DNA of 64,000 nucleotides. It comes from an uncultured Thermoguttaceae bacterium. GTDB taxonomy: Bacteria > Planctomycetota > Planctomycetia > Pirellulales > Thermoguttaceae. The DNA lies in the NCBI GenBank assembly GCA_937951625.1, contig CALFBP010000004.1, positions 1-64,000 on the forward strand, in the 5' to 3' direction. The position numbers and the translations under genes were made by a program. The notes beneath the pieces are model-generated. The model was not told where the DNA came from and ran no database searches. It worked only from the letters and a program-made list of their open reading frames with translations. Numbering within the stretch: the stretch's first letter is position 1; each line of letters starts with the position of its first letter. Positions 43,479 through 51,968 of the stretch are shown piece by piece.

Positions 43479-45506
43479 GTGTCTAGTTTTCGCATCCATT
43501 TTCTTCCTGACGATCAGGAAATTTCTATCAACGCCGGCCAAACCCTGCTGGAGGCCGCGCGCCGCGCCAATGTTTATGTCGGTGCGATTTGCGGCGGGGA
43601 GGGGACCTGTGGCAAGTGTCGCCTTATCGTGCGCGAGGGAGAGGTCGAGGGCGAATCGACTGAATTCTTGACCCGCGAAGAGATCCGCCGTGGTTATGTC
43701 TTGGCCTGCCAGGTCGTTCCGCGAAGCGACTTGGTGGTCGAGGTTCCGCCGGAGTCCCGCCTGAGCGGGTACGTGGGCATCGGAGGAGAAGACAGCGAGC
43801 GTTTCCGCGATTTCACGCTTCGTGAAACGGCGGCGCCTGCCCCGCATCTCGACCCCGTGGTGAAGAAAGTCTTCCTTACCCTTGTGGAACCAACCCTCGA
43901 CGATCCCACGGCGGATCAAGAGCGATTGCTCGGGGCCCTGGCGAGGGATCGGCAGACTCCGCTTCAGATGGGCTTGAAGGTCAGCCGGCAGTTGCCGTGC
44001 GTGCTCCGTAAGGTGGTCCGCGAGCGGGGTAGGGTTCAATGGAGCTGGAACGGCCGGGTGACGGCCACCGTCGGGGTCCGCGGCCCGGTGCTCGAAGTTC
44101 TTTCGGTGGAGCCAGGCAACACGTCGGGGCGGAACTTCGGCCTGGCCTTGGACATTGGCACCACGACCGTCGTCGCCCATCTCGTGGACCTGGTCCGCGG
44201 AACGACGCGCGAGGCTGCCGCCAAGTACAACTCCCAACTTACCTTCGGCGCGGACGTGATCGGGCGGATCAACCACGCCCGGCAGCCGCACGGCGGCGAG
44301 GACCTTCAGCGGGCGATCGTCAAGGACATCGACACCTTGATTCAGGACTTGGAACAACGTTCCCAGATCGGCCGTGGCGAAATCCAGTGCATCGTGGCCG
44401 CCGGAAACACGGCGATGCTGCACTTCCTCTTGGGTTTGGAACCGGACTTGATCCGCCTCTCGCCCTTCACGCCTGCGGCCGCCTGCCCTCCCCCCGTGCG
44501 CGCCGCCGAGATCGGCATCCGCGTCAATCCCCGCGCCATCCTCTATACCCTGCCGATGATCGGCAGTTTCGTGGGCGGCGACGTGACGGCGGGAATCGTG
44601 GCCTCGGGCATGTATCTGGCGGACGAGGTCTCGCTGTTGATCGACCTGGGAACTAACGGCGAAATCGTACTCGGCAACCGGGATTTCCTGGTTGCCTGCG
44701 CCGCGTCGGCGGGTCCGGCGTTCGAGGGTGGGTCGGTGGCCTGCGGCATGCGCGCTGCCTGTGGCGCCATCGACACGGTACGGATTTCCCCGAACGGCGA
44801 CCGCGTGTCGGTGAGCACGATCGACGGGGGCCGGGCCGTGGGGATTTGCGGGACGGGGATGATCGACGCCTTGGCCCAATTGTTTCTCGCCGGTCTAGTT
44901 GATCGCAGCGGCCGTTTCCAAGTGGATCGCTGCCCCTCCCGATTCCGACCTTCGTCCGAGGACGATCGGCCCGAGTTCATCCTCGTTCCGCCAGCGGAGG
45001 CCGCCAATCCCCGCGGTGTTGTCATCACCCAAGCCGATGTGGAGAACCTCATCCGCACCAAGGGCGCGATCTACGCGGCGGCGGCGTGCCTGGTCAATTC
45101 CGTCGGCCTTTCCTTCGCCGACATTCAGCACCTATATATCGCCGGGGCCTTCGGCAACAAACTCGATGTGGCCAACTGCGTGACGATCGGCCTGCTGCCC
45201 GACTTGCCGAGAGATCGCGTCCATTTCATCGGCAACAGCTCGGTCGCGGGCGCGAAGCTGGCCATGTTAAACGAACAGACCATGGCCGAGATGTACCGCA
45301 TCCGGGAACGGATTACTTACGAGGAACTGATGGTCAATCCGCGATACATGGACGATTTTCTCTCCGCCTGTTTCCTTCCGCATACCGACCTTAGCCAGTT
45401 TCCGTCCGTGCCTGATCCGGCCAGCGGAGCCGCCTGCCCGGACGTCGCGGCGGCGAAGTCCATGGCCTCGGACCATGCAGCTTGCAAGAGGGGAGGTGCG
45501 TCGTGA
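43479..45506 (+). CDS. acsV: Reductive activator of the corrinoid protein (RACo/AcsV, ASKHA ATPase)
   Basis: The 675-residue protein starts at GTG 43479. The N-terminal 2Fe-2S plant-type ferredoxin domain has Cys38, Cys44, Cys47 and Cys77. A linker region is followed by the ASKHA ATPase domain (DUF4445) with LALDIGTTTVVAHLVD, LLIDLGTNGEIVLG, GICGTGMIDALAQ and IAGAFGNKLD. It uses ATP to return inactive Co(II)-corrinoid to Co(I), which drives AcsCD back into the cycle. Its stop codon overlaps the next gene's GTG start (GTGA). Confidence 0.93.
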   Translation: MSSFRIHFLPDDQEISINAGQTLLEAARRANVYVGAICGGEGTCGKCRLIVREGEVEGESTEFLTREEIRRGYVLACQVVPRSDLVVEVPPESRLSGYVGIGGEDSERFRDFTLRETAAPAPHLDPVVKKVFLTLVEPTLDDPTADQERLLGALARDRQTPLQMGLKVSRQLPCVLRKVVRERGRVQWSWNGRVTATVGVRGPVLEVLSVEPGNTSGRNFGLALDIGTTTVVAHLVDLVRGTTREAAAKYNSQLTFGADVIGRINHARQPHGGEDLQRAIVKDIDTLIQDLEQRSQIGRGEIQCIVAAGNTAMLHFLLGLEPDLIRLSPFTPAAACPPPVRAAEIGIRVNPRAILYTLPMIGSFVGGDVTAGIVASGMYLADEVSLLIDLGTNGEIVLGNRDFLVACAASAGPAFEGGSVACGMRAACGAIDTVRISPNGDRVSVSTIDGGRAVGICGTGMIDALAQLFLAGLVDRSGRFQVDRCPSRFRPSSEDDRPEFILVPPAEAANPRGVVITQADVENLIRTKGAIYAAAACLVNSVGLSFADIQHLYIAGAFGNKLDVANCVTIGLLPDLPRDRVHFIGNSSVAGAKLAMLNEQTMAEMYRIRERITYEELMVNPRYMDDFLSACFLPHTDLSQFPSVPDPASGAACPDVAAAKSMASDHAACKRGGAS

Positions 45507-46297
45507 CGCTTTCCATCGCGGTTGCTGGAAAGGGGGGTATCGGAAAAACGACCCTGAGCGCCTTGTTGGTGCGTTGCTTCCGCGACTTGGGCGCCGGCCC
45601 GGTCCTGGCCGTGGACGCCGACCCCAACTCGAATCTGGCCGAGGCCTTGGGCGTCGAGCCGGGCAAACCGCTGGCGGAAATCCGTGAGGAAGGCTCGTCG
45701 CCGGAGGGCTCGCCCCCCAGCGGGATCGGACGCGTCCGTGTCGTGGGCGACGAACTCCAAAAGGCCATCGCCGAGGCCGATGGCTTCGACCTGATCACCA
45801 TGGGCCGGCCCGAGGGACCACGCTGCTACTGCGCGGTAAACAACCTCCTGCGAAACGCTTTGGACAACCTCGCCAAGAACTATCGTACCGTCGTGGTGGA
45901 CAACGAAGCCGGGATGGAGCACCTCTCGCGCCGCACGACCAACGACGTGGACGCCTTGATCGTGATGATGAATCCCACGATGCCGTCGCTTCGCGCGGCG
46001 CGACGCATCCTCGATCTTTCCCGTGAATTGCCTATCCGCGTCCGTCAGCGGATGACGCTAGTCAACCGCGTCGGCTCCCAGGGACTGCCGAAGGAGGTCC
46101 AGCAGGAGCTGCTGCTTTTGGGCGGCGAGCGGCTTCCCGATGTCCCTCAGGACGACACGGTGGAGGAAGCCGGCGCGGTGGGGCGGGATGTGATGTCGCT
46201 TCCGGCCGATGCCCCGGCACTCGTCGCCATGCGTGGCGTGGTGAAGACCCTTGAGAAATTGCGGTCGTGGGGGGATGATGTGGGCCGAAAGGGCTGA
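45503..46297 (+). CDS. acsF: Second CooC-type ATPase, probable ACS maturation factor AcsF
   Basis: GTG 45503 is chosen because it follows GGGGAGG and overlaps the acsV stop by four bases; the 264-residue protein then begins MTLSIAVAGKGGIGKTT. It has the MinD-like Walker A, VDADPNSNL, and a metal-binding Cys108-x-Cys110 (PRCYCAVNN). This differs from CMC in the first CooC, and the two proteins differ across their length. Its place among acs genes suggests nickel delivery to AcsB, by analogy with AcsF. The division of labour with the first CooC is inference. Confidence 0.88.
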   Translation: MTLSIAVAGKGGIGKTTLSALLVRCFRDLGAGPVLAVDADPNSNLAEALGVEPGKPLAEIREEGSSPEGSPPSGIGRVRVVGDELQKAIAEADGFDLITMGRPEGPRCYCAVNNLLRNALDNLAKNYRTVVVDNEAGMEHLSRRTTNDVDALIVMMNPTMPSLRAARRILDLSRELPIRVRQRMTLVNRVGSQGLPKEVQQELLLLGGERLPDVPQDDTVEEAGAVGRDVMSLPADAPALVAMRGVVKTLEKLRSWGDDVGRKG

Positions 46298-46359
46298 CAC
46301 TTCGGTAGCTGCATGGCATGGTTCCGCCACGCCCAACCAGGGATGACATGAAAGCTGAG

Positions 46360-46379
46360 CGCGGCGGCCGATTGCCGCG
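46360..46379 (+). repeat. Small hairpin between acsF and acsD
   Basis: CGCGGC (46360-46365) and GCCGCG (46374-46379) form a perfect six-base stem around an eight-base loop in the 135-base gap. The acsD ribosome binding site (GAGGAGG) lies about 45 bases downstream, outside the stem. Confidence 0.35.
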
Positions 46380-46432
46380 ATGGCCAGAATTCGATCGACA
46401 GACCATAGCAACCTACCTCGAGGAGGACTTCC

Positions 46433-47395
46433 ATGGCAATTCCTGACGTGAAGCAGAAATGGTCGGGCCGCGTCAACACGGTGACCATCGGGGCGACCAA
46501 AGCCGAAGGCGGAACGCGAGGGCGGACGGTGACCATCGGCGGCGAGACGGGCATCCCCTTCTTGAGCTTCGACGGCGAAACGCCCCATCCGCCGGCGATC
46601 GCCTTGGACGTGCTGGACAAGGCCCCGCTCGATTGGCCTGAACCGCTCCGTGAGATTTACGGCGACGTCTGGTCGGACCCCGCCGCCTGGGCCCGCCGCG
46701 CCAAGGAGCTTGGCGCGGATTTGATCAACCTCCGCCTCGTGAGCACACATCCCGAGGAGGGCGACCGGTCGCCGGAGGAAGCCGCCGACACCGTTCGCGC
46801 CGTGCTCGAGGCGGTCGATCTGCCTTTGGTGATCTGGGGCTGCGATGTCCCGGCCAAGGACCAGCGAGTCATGCCGAAGGTGGCCGAAGCGGCCCAAGGC
46901 GAAAATTGTTTGCTTGGCGCCTGTACCGAAACGGAATATCGCACCTTGGCCGCCGCGGCGCAAGCCTATCGCCACAAGCTGATTGCGCTAGCCCCCTGCG
47001 ACATCAACAAGCAGAAGCAGGTCAACATCCTGATCAGCGACACCGGATTCCCGCTCACCGATCTGGTGCTCTATCCCACCACGGCTTCGCTCGGATACGG
47101 TATGGAATACGTGTATTCGATTCTCGAGCGAGGTCGGCTCGCGGCCCTGGCAGGCGATCGCCTGATGGCCCAGCCTGTCATTCTTGACGTCGGTTATGAA
47201 GCCTGGCGTTCGAAGGAGGCGCGGATTGGCGACGAAGCGGCCGCCGCCTGGGGGCCGCTCCACGTGCGCGGCGCCGCGTGGGAAGCCGTCACGGCCGCCG
47301 ACCTGCTCCAAGGTGGCGCGGACCTCCTGATTCTTCGCCATATCAAGGCCGTGGAAGTCGTGCGAAGCCTGATCCGCGACCTGCTGGCGGCGTAG
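46433..47395 (+). CDS. acsD: Corrinoid iron-sulfur protein small subunit
   Basis: The 320-residue subunit starts at ATG 46433 behind a strong GAGGAGG site. It is a TIM-barrel protein of the CdhD/AcsD family, with N-terminal VNTVTIGATKAEGGTRGR, VIWGCDVPAKDQRVMPK, LIALAPCDINKQKQVNI and TASLGYGMEYVYS. It pairs with AcsC and helps cap the corrinoid. It is separated from acsC by acsV and acsF, an order also seen in clostridial acs clusters. Confidence 0.95.
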   Translation: MAIPDVKQKWSGRVNTVTIGATKAEGGTRGRTVTIGGETGIPFLSFDGETPHPPAIALDVLDKAPLDWPEPLREIYGDVWSDPAAWARRAKELGADLINLRLVSTHPEEGDRSPEEAADTVRAVLEAVDLPLVIWGCDVPAKDQRVMPKVAEAAQGENCLLGACTETEYRTLAAAAQAYRHKLIALAPCDINKQKQVNILISDTGFPLTDLVLYPTTASLGYGMEYVYSILERGRLAALAGDRLMAQPVILDVGYEAWRSKEARIGDEAAAAWGPLHVRGAAWEAVTAADLLQGGADLLILRHIKAVEVVRSLIRDLLAA

Positions 47396-47461
47396 CCTTC
47401 AGTCCGTAGCGGTTCCAAGGAAACCATTCTCAGCATCTTTGCGACGGGGAGGAACTTAGCG

Positions 47462-48277
47462 ATGATTATCTTTGGCGAACGCATCAACGGCATGTATCGC
47501 GACGTGCGCACGGCGATTGTGGAACGGGACAAAAGCGTCATCCAAAGGCTTGCCAAGGCGCAGCTCGACGGTGGGGCCGACGTCATGGATTTGAACGTCG
47601 GCCCGGCCAAAGGCGACGCCGTGGAACACTTCGTCTGGCTCGCCCAGACCGTCCACGAGATCACGGACAAACCGCTCTCGCTGGACAGCGCCAAGGCCGA
47701 CCTTCTGGTCCAGGTGGTGCCGCGCGTGGCCGAGGCGTTGCCGGGCACGAAACTCATCATCAATTCATGCACCGCCGCCCCCGACTACATGGCCAAACTC
47801 CTGCCCCTCGCCGCCAAGTACGGCACGAGCATCATCGGGTTGACGATGGACCAGCGGGGCGTGCCGGGCAACGTGGAGCAGCGTGTGGAGTGCGGCGCGG
47901 CGTTCCTTATGGGGGCCGTTGAGGCGGGCATTCCCATTGAGGACATCTACATCGACCCCATCATCCTCCCCGTCAACGTCGCCCATAAACAGCAGGTCCA
48001 CTCCATCGAGGCGATCCGCCAGCTCGCCCTGGTCAACGATCCCCCGCCCAAGTTCATCATCGGCTTGTCTAACGTCAGCCAGAAGTGCCTGTTGAACCAC
48101 CTGTTGAACCGGACCTATCTGGTGATGGCCCTCGCCGCCGGATTGGACGCCGCCATCCTCGACGCCGCCGACGCCGAACTCATCGAGGCCATGATTGCCG
48201 CGGAGGTCCTGTTGGGCAAACAGCTCTATAGCGACGAATTCGTCAAGGCATGGAAGATGCAAAAGGGGCTTGCATAG
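47462..48277 (+). CDS. acsE: Methyl-tetrahydrofolate:corrinoid iron-sulfur protein methyltransferase
   Basis: The 271-residue protein is a pterin-binding TIM barrel. The pterin ligands Asp75 (LSLDSAK), Asn101 (INSC), Asp165 (YIDPIILP) and Asn204 (GLSNVSQ) align with those of the Moorella methyltransferase. It transfers the methyl group from methyl-H4folate to Co(I) of AcsCD, linking the methyl and carbonyl branches. ATG 47462 follows GGGGAGG. The folate enzymes that make its substrate are not encoded in this window. Confidence 0.95.
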   Translation: MIIFGERINGMYRDVRTAIVERDKSVIQRLAKAQLDGGADVMDLNVGPAKGDAVEHFVWLAQTVHEITDKPLSLDSAKADLLVQVVPRVAEALPGTKLIINSCTAAPDYMAKLLPLAAKYGTSIIGLTMDQRGVPGNVEQRVECGAAFLMGAVEAGIPIEDIYIDPIILPVNVAHKQQVHSIEAIRQLALVNDPPPKFIIGLSNVSQKCLLNHLLNRTYLVMALAAGLDAAILDAADAELIEAMIAAEVLLGKQLYSDEFVKAWKMQKGLA

Positions 48278-48373
48278 CGTAAAAGACGAAGTGAATCATG
48301 ATCTCCGCACAAAGGCCGCCGGTTGTGACCTTGTGGCGATTCGCGGCGATCGATTCGCGTGTTGGTTCCGGCC

Positions 48374-49063
48374 ATGAACTTCGAATCGCCGAGCCCGGGC
48401 TTTCCGAAGCCTCCGCCGCAGGAGAACTATCGCGTCGCGGTCCAGCGGGCCGTCGAAGCCTTGCGCCCGCAGACGCCCGAGCAGTTGGCATGGCTCGGCG
48501 CCCAGGCGTGTGGTGCCCTGTGGCGGCTACCCGTGCTCGACGATGTGTTCGAGGTCGATCTGAGCAGTGGCCGGGTGGTGACGTCGAACGGGGTTCCAGT
48601 CCAGGTCGCCTGGCAGGTGTTGGCCCTGCACTACCTTGCGGTGGCCCTCCGGCCCGAGCCGCGACCGCCCTCGATCACCTTTGCCGATCTGGCGTCCGGC
48701 CGCGGCTACGCCAGCGTGTATGAGGCCCGGGTGCTACGGCGGTTGTGCGCCACGGCGGGACGCCAACGGGATTCGCTCTGCCGCGCGGCCGAGGGGCTTT
48801 GCGCCCGACCCGCTCAAGGCGGCGACGCGGCCTATCACTTTGACGTCTTCCCACGCGTAGCCGTTCAGTTGATCTGGCACGGCCCCGACGAGGAGTTTCC
48901 CCCCTCGGCCACGATCCTTTTGCCCGACAATATCGAACAGTGGTTTTGCACCGAGGACATCGTGGTCCTCTGCGAAAGCCTCGTGGCCCGACTCGGCGGT
49001 CGCACCTTCAGCGGCGAAAAGGCGGCGGAGCCGTCTTCCAAAGCGTCGCGGGGCGAAGAATAA
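48374..49063 (+). CDS. DUF3786 family protein
   Basis: The 229-residue soluble protein starts at ATG 48374, 96 bases after acsE. Characteristic segments are EQLAWLGAQACGALWR, ITFADLASGRGYASVYEARV and LIWHGPDEEFPPSATILLPD. DUF3786 proteins accompany corrinoid, CODH/ACS or formate dehydrogenase genes in many anaerobes, but their role is unknown. Its repeated linkage and last place in the acs genes suggest a maturation or accessory role. It has two Cys residues late in the chain (WFCTEDIVVLCE) that could matter. Confidence 0.8.
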   Translation: MNFESPSPGFPKPPPQENYRVAVQRAVEALRPQTPEQLAWLGAQACGALWRLPVLDDVFEVDLSSGRVVTSNGVPVQVAWQVLALHYLAVALRPEPRPPSITFADLASGRGYASVYEARVLRRLCATAGRQRDSLCRAAEGLCARPAQGGDAAYHFDVFPRVAVQLIWHGPDEEFPPSATILLPDNIEQWFCTEDIVVLCESLVARLGGRTFSGEKAAEPSSKASRGEE

Positions 49064-49105
49064 TCGGGCGCCTTTTTGATCGGGAGCGTCCTGGGAGGGT
49101 TCAGC

Positions 49106-49921
49106 ATGAAAATCCTTTCCACCATCAGCCAAGTGGTTGGCCTCCTGCTTTCGCTGGCGCTATTGGCAATCCTCGGCGCGGTGGGCTGGTATGTTATGCG
49201 GGCGCAATTCGAGCAGCGGGCGATCGAAGCCCGGCTCGCCGCACGGGAGGCCCAAGTCCAGGCCCTGCAAAACGACTTGGAAACCAGCCGCCAACAGATC
49301 GCTGCCTTGAACAAGGAATTGGAGGCCAAGTCGTTGGAGATTCAGCGATTGGACACGGCCCTGCGCTTGCTCAAGGTCGACCATCGCGTGGCCCAGATCG
49401 ACGTGATTTCCCAGCAAGGCTCGGAGGCAACCAAGGATTTGACTACCACATTCAGTTTCGTCGAACTGGACGGCAGCGGAAAGCCGATCGAAAAGCCGCG
49501 GTTGTTCACGATCCAAGGCGACATGGTCTATGTCGACGCCCTGGTGGTGAAGTTCAGCGACGAGGCGGTCGAGGTGGCCGATCCGCTTCGGGCGACGTCG
49601 TTTTGTCTGTTCCGCCGCGTGTTTGGCGAGCATCAGCAGCCCAAGGACGGCTTCCCGCTCGATCCGGTGGGCGCTCAGCCAGCCGCGTATCGGGCCGGGC
49701 GCGAGCCGTCGGACTTCGAGCGCGAAATTTGGAGCAAGTTCTGGCACTACGCCAACCATCCCGAAGAGGCCAGTAAGAAGGGCATCCGCGCGGCGCACGG
49801 CGAGGCCCCCTTCCAGAAACTCGTGCCGGGCAAGCGCTACAAAGTGTTGCTGCGTTCATCGGGCGGCCTGAGTTTCTCCGTGGAAGATCGGCCGATTCAA
49901 GCCACCGATAAAACGATGTAG
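49106..49921 (+). CDS. Membrane-anchored coiled-coil protein of unknown function
   Basis: ATG 49106 follows GGGAGGG. The 271-residue product has one N-terminal transmembrane helix (VVGLLLSLALLAILGAVGWYV), then a coiled coil of about 60 residues (QRAIEARLAAREAQVQALQN onward). A globular C-terminal domain begins near residue 120 (TFSFVELDGSGKPIEKPRLF) and contains EREIWSKFWHYANHPEEASK. I recognise no family. It starts 42 bases after the DUF3786 gene and ends the co-oriented run, convergent with cheR. It may be part of the operon or an unrelated read-through neighbour. Confidence 0.7.
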   Translation: MKILSTISQVVGLLLSLALLAILGAVGWYVMRAQFEQRAIEARLAAREAQVQALQNDLETSRQQIAALNKELEAKSLEIQRLDTALRLLKVDHRVAQIDVISQQGSEATKDLTTTFSFVELDGSGKPIEKPRLFTIQGDMVYVDALVVKFSDEAVEVADPLRATSFCLFRRVFGEHQQPKDGFPLDPVGAQPAAYRAGREPSDFEREIWSKFWHYANHPEEASKKGIRAAHGEAPFQKLVPGKRYKVLLRSSGGLSFSVEDRPIQATDKTM

Positions 49922-49967
49922 GCGTCCCGGTCCCAAGCGGCCTCGCGCACGCCCCTGTTGGGCGGCG

Positions 49968-50825
49968 TCAAACGGAAGCGGCAAGGCCCGCGGTTTCTGG
50001 CGACAAATTGGGCTGATAATAGATCGAGCGGCAGTGTTTTTTCGGAGCGAAGGCCGGCCCGAGATCCAAAAGCGATTCCGATGCTCCCACGAACAAATAG
50101 CCGCCCGGCGTCAGCCGCTGGACCAACCGGCGGAACAAGTCCCGCCGCCGCTGGGCATCGAAATAGATGGCCACGTTGCGGCAGAAAATCACGTCGAACG
50201 GGCCCAGGTCGCTGAACGGTTGCAACAGATTTCGACGTTGAAAGGAGACCATGGCCCGAAGCGAATCTTTCACTTTCCATCCGCCGTTGTGAGGGACGAA
50301 GTAACGCTGAAGCAGTTCGGGCCTCATGCCCCGCTCGATTTCGTGCGGAGGATAGAATCCCAAGCTGGCGGCTTTAATCGCCGCGTTCGAGATGTCCGTG
50401 CCCAAAATCTGGATATCCCACGAGGCCACCGTAGGGATGGTTTCGCAAACCGTAATGGCGATGCTGTAAGGTTCCTGGCCGGTGCTGCACGCCGCCGACC
50501 AGAAGCGAAGACGCCGTGGCAAGGCGGTCTTGGCCTTGCGGTCGATGAGTTCGGGCAAGACTTTGTACCGAAGGGCCTCGAATGGCGTTTGGTCCCGGAA
50601 GAACAGCGTTTCCTGGGTGGTGATCGCGTCGATAATCTTGTTCTGGAGATCGCTGTTTCCAGGGCGTCGGGCCTTGTCGCAAAGCTCCCGATACGAAGCG
50701 CAGCCGTTGGCCTTGGCCAACTCGGTCAGGCGGCTTTCGACGAGATAGCCCTTGGTGTCGTCCAGCACGACGCCGCAGAGCTCATCGACGAGCGTCGCCA
50801 CTGCGCGTAAGTCCTCGGTCGTCAC
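49968..50825 (-). CDS. cheR: Chemotaxis methyltransferase CheR
   Basis: GTG 50825 overlaps the cheB stop (GTGA); a longer frame to 51002 is a shadow of cheB. The 285-residue protein has the CheR N-terminal helical domain (ISDKARRPG-like region), TTQETLFFRDQTPFEAL, then the SAM-binding fold with RFWSAACSTGQEPYSIA, ILGTDISNAAI and DVIFCRNVAIYFD. It methylates glutamates of chemoreceptors using S-adenosylmethionine. It is the last gene of the minus-strand chemotaxis operon. Confidence 0.95.
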   Translation of the reverse strand: MTTEDLRAVATLVDELCGVVLDDTKGYLVESRLTELAKANGCASYRELCDKARRPGNSDLQNKIIDAITTQETLFFRDQTPFEALRYKVLPELIDRKAKTALPRRLRFWSAACSTGQEPYSIAITVCETIPTVASWDIQILGTDISNAAIKAASLGFYPPHEIERGMRPELLQRYFVPHNGGWKVKDSLRAMVSFQRRNLLQPFSDLGPFDVIFCRNVAIYFDAQRRRDLFRRLVQRLTPGGYLFVGASESLLDLGPAFAPKKHCRSIYYQPNLSPETAGLAASV

Positions 50826-51928
50826 ATGCACGGCGCGAGGTCCTTCTCCACGAGGCGAACCACCTCCTGGTCGAGGCGGTTCAACGGTGCGATCCCATCC
50901 ACGATGCCCTCTTGAATCGGCTCGCGCGGCATGCCGAAGACCACGCAACTGGCCGCATCCTGGGCCAGCAGCCAGCCTCCGCGCGACTTGATCGCGCGGC
51001 ACCCCGAGGCGCCGTCATTGCCCATGCCGGTCATGATCACGCCCAACGCGCGAGGGCCGTAGACCTCAGCCACGGAATGGAACAGATAGTCCACGGAGGG
51101 TCGGCAGCTATTCACGGGGGGATCGTCGGTGATGCGAATCACGCAGCGGGCTCCCTCCCGGCAGACTTTCATCTGTTTCCCGCCCGGCGCGATGAAAATG
51201 TTTCCTTTCTCCACGATGTCGCGGTCTTGGGCCTCGCGCACGCGGAGGCGGCACTTGCGATCCAGGTCCTCGGCAAGCGACCGAGTGAACACCGGAGGCA
51301 TGTGCTGCACGATCAACACCGCGGCGTGAAGGTCCGCGGGAAGGCGCGGCAACATTTCGCCGAGCGCCGCGGGACCGCCGGTCGAGATGCCGATCGCCAC
51401 CACCTCCGCGCGGCCAGCCGTCGTTTTGGCGGATTGCGCCGGTGGGGTGGGAGGAAGCGAGGGCAGGGCCGAAGCGGTCGAACGCTGGCTTACGCCTCGC
51501 AAAAGGGCCCGCACTTCGAGTTGTCGGGCAAACGCCTCGACCCGCGGCGCAAGCTCCTCGCGAATGCGACGCAGGTTTTCCTCGAAACTCCCTCCGCTCG
51601 GCTTGAGAACGAAATCGAACGCTCCCAGCGCTAAGCAATCCAACGTGCTTTGCGAGTCCCGCGTGGTCAGCGAACTGAGGACGATGGCGCCGATAGGCAA
51701 GCCGCTCGCTTTGATGCGGCGAAGCAGCTCCAGGCCGTCCATCTCGGGCATTTCCAAGTCCGTGAGAAGCAAGTCGGGCTTGGTCTGCTCGATTTTCTCC
51801 AAGGCGATTTTGCCGTTGGCGGCCGTGCCCACCACTTCGACGGCCGGCATCTCGGCCAGCACGCTGCTGACGATCTTGCGATAGGTGATCGTGTCGTCCA
51901 CGACGAGCACGCGAAGTTTCTGAGCCAT
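50822..51928 (-). CDS. cheB: Chemotaxis response regulator protein-glutamate methylesterase CheB
   Basis: The 368-residue protein has an N-terminal receiver domain with the phospho-acceptor Asp in LLTDLEMPEMDG, a linker, and the methylesterase domain with the Ser in GISTGGPAAL, the His in VQHMPPVFTR and the Asp in MTGMGNDGA. It removes methyl groups from chemoreceptors when phosphorylated by CheA. It overlaps cheR by four bases and follows the chemoreceptor gene by 40 bases. Confidence 0.96.
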   Translation of the reverse strand: MAQKLRVLVVDDTITYRKIVSSVLAEMPAVEVVGTAANGKIALEKIEQTKPDLLLTDLEMPEMDGLELLRRIKASGLPIGAIVLSSLTTRDSQSTLDCLALGAFDFVLKPSGGSFEENLRRIREELAPRVEAFARQLEVRALLRGVSQRSTASALPSLPPTPPAQSAKTTAGRAEVVAIGISTGGPAALGEMLPRLPADLHAAVLIVQHMPPVFTRSLAEDLDRKCRLRVREAQDRDIVEKGNIFIAPGGKQMKVCREGARCVIRITDDPPVNSCRPSVDYLFHSVAEVYGPRALGVIMTGMGNDGASGCRAIKSRGGWLLAQDAASCVVFGMPREPIQEGIVDGIAPLNRLDQEVVRLVEKDLAPCM

Positions 51929-51968
51929 GGCCGTCCGGGTTCCCTTGGTGCATACCTTGGCGGGCCCA

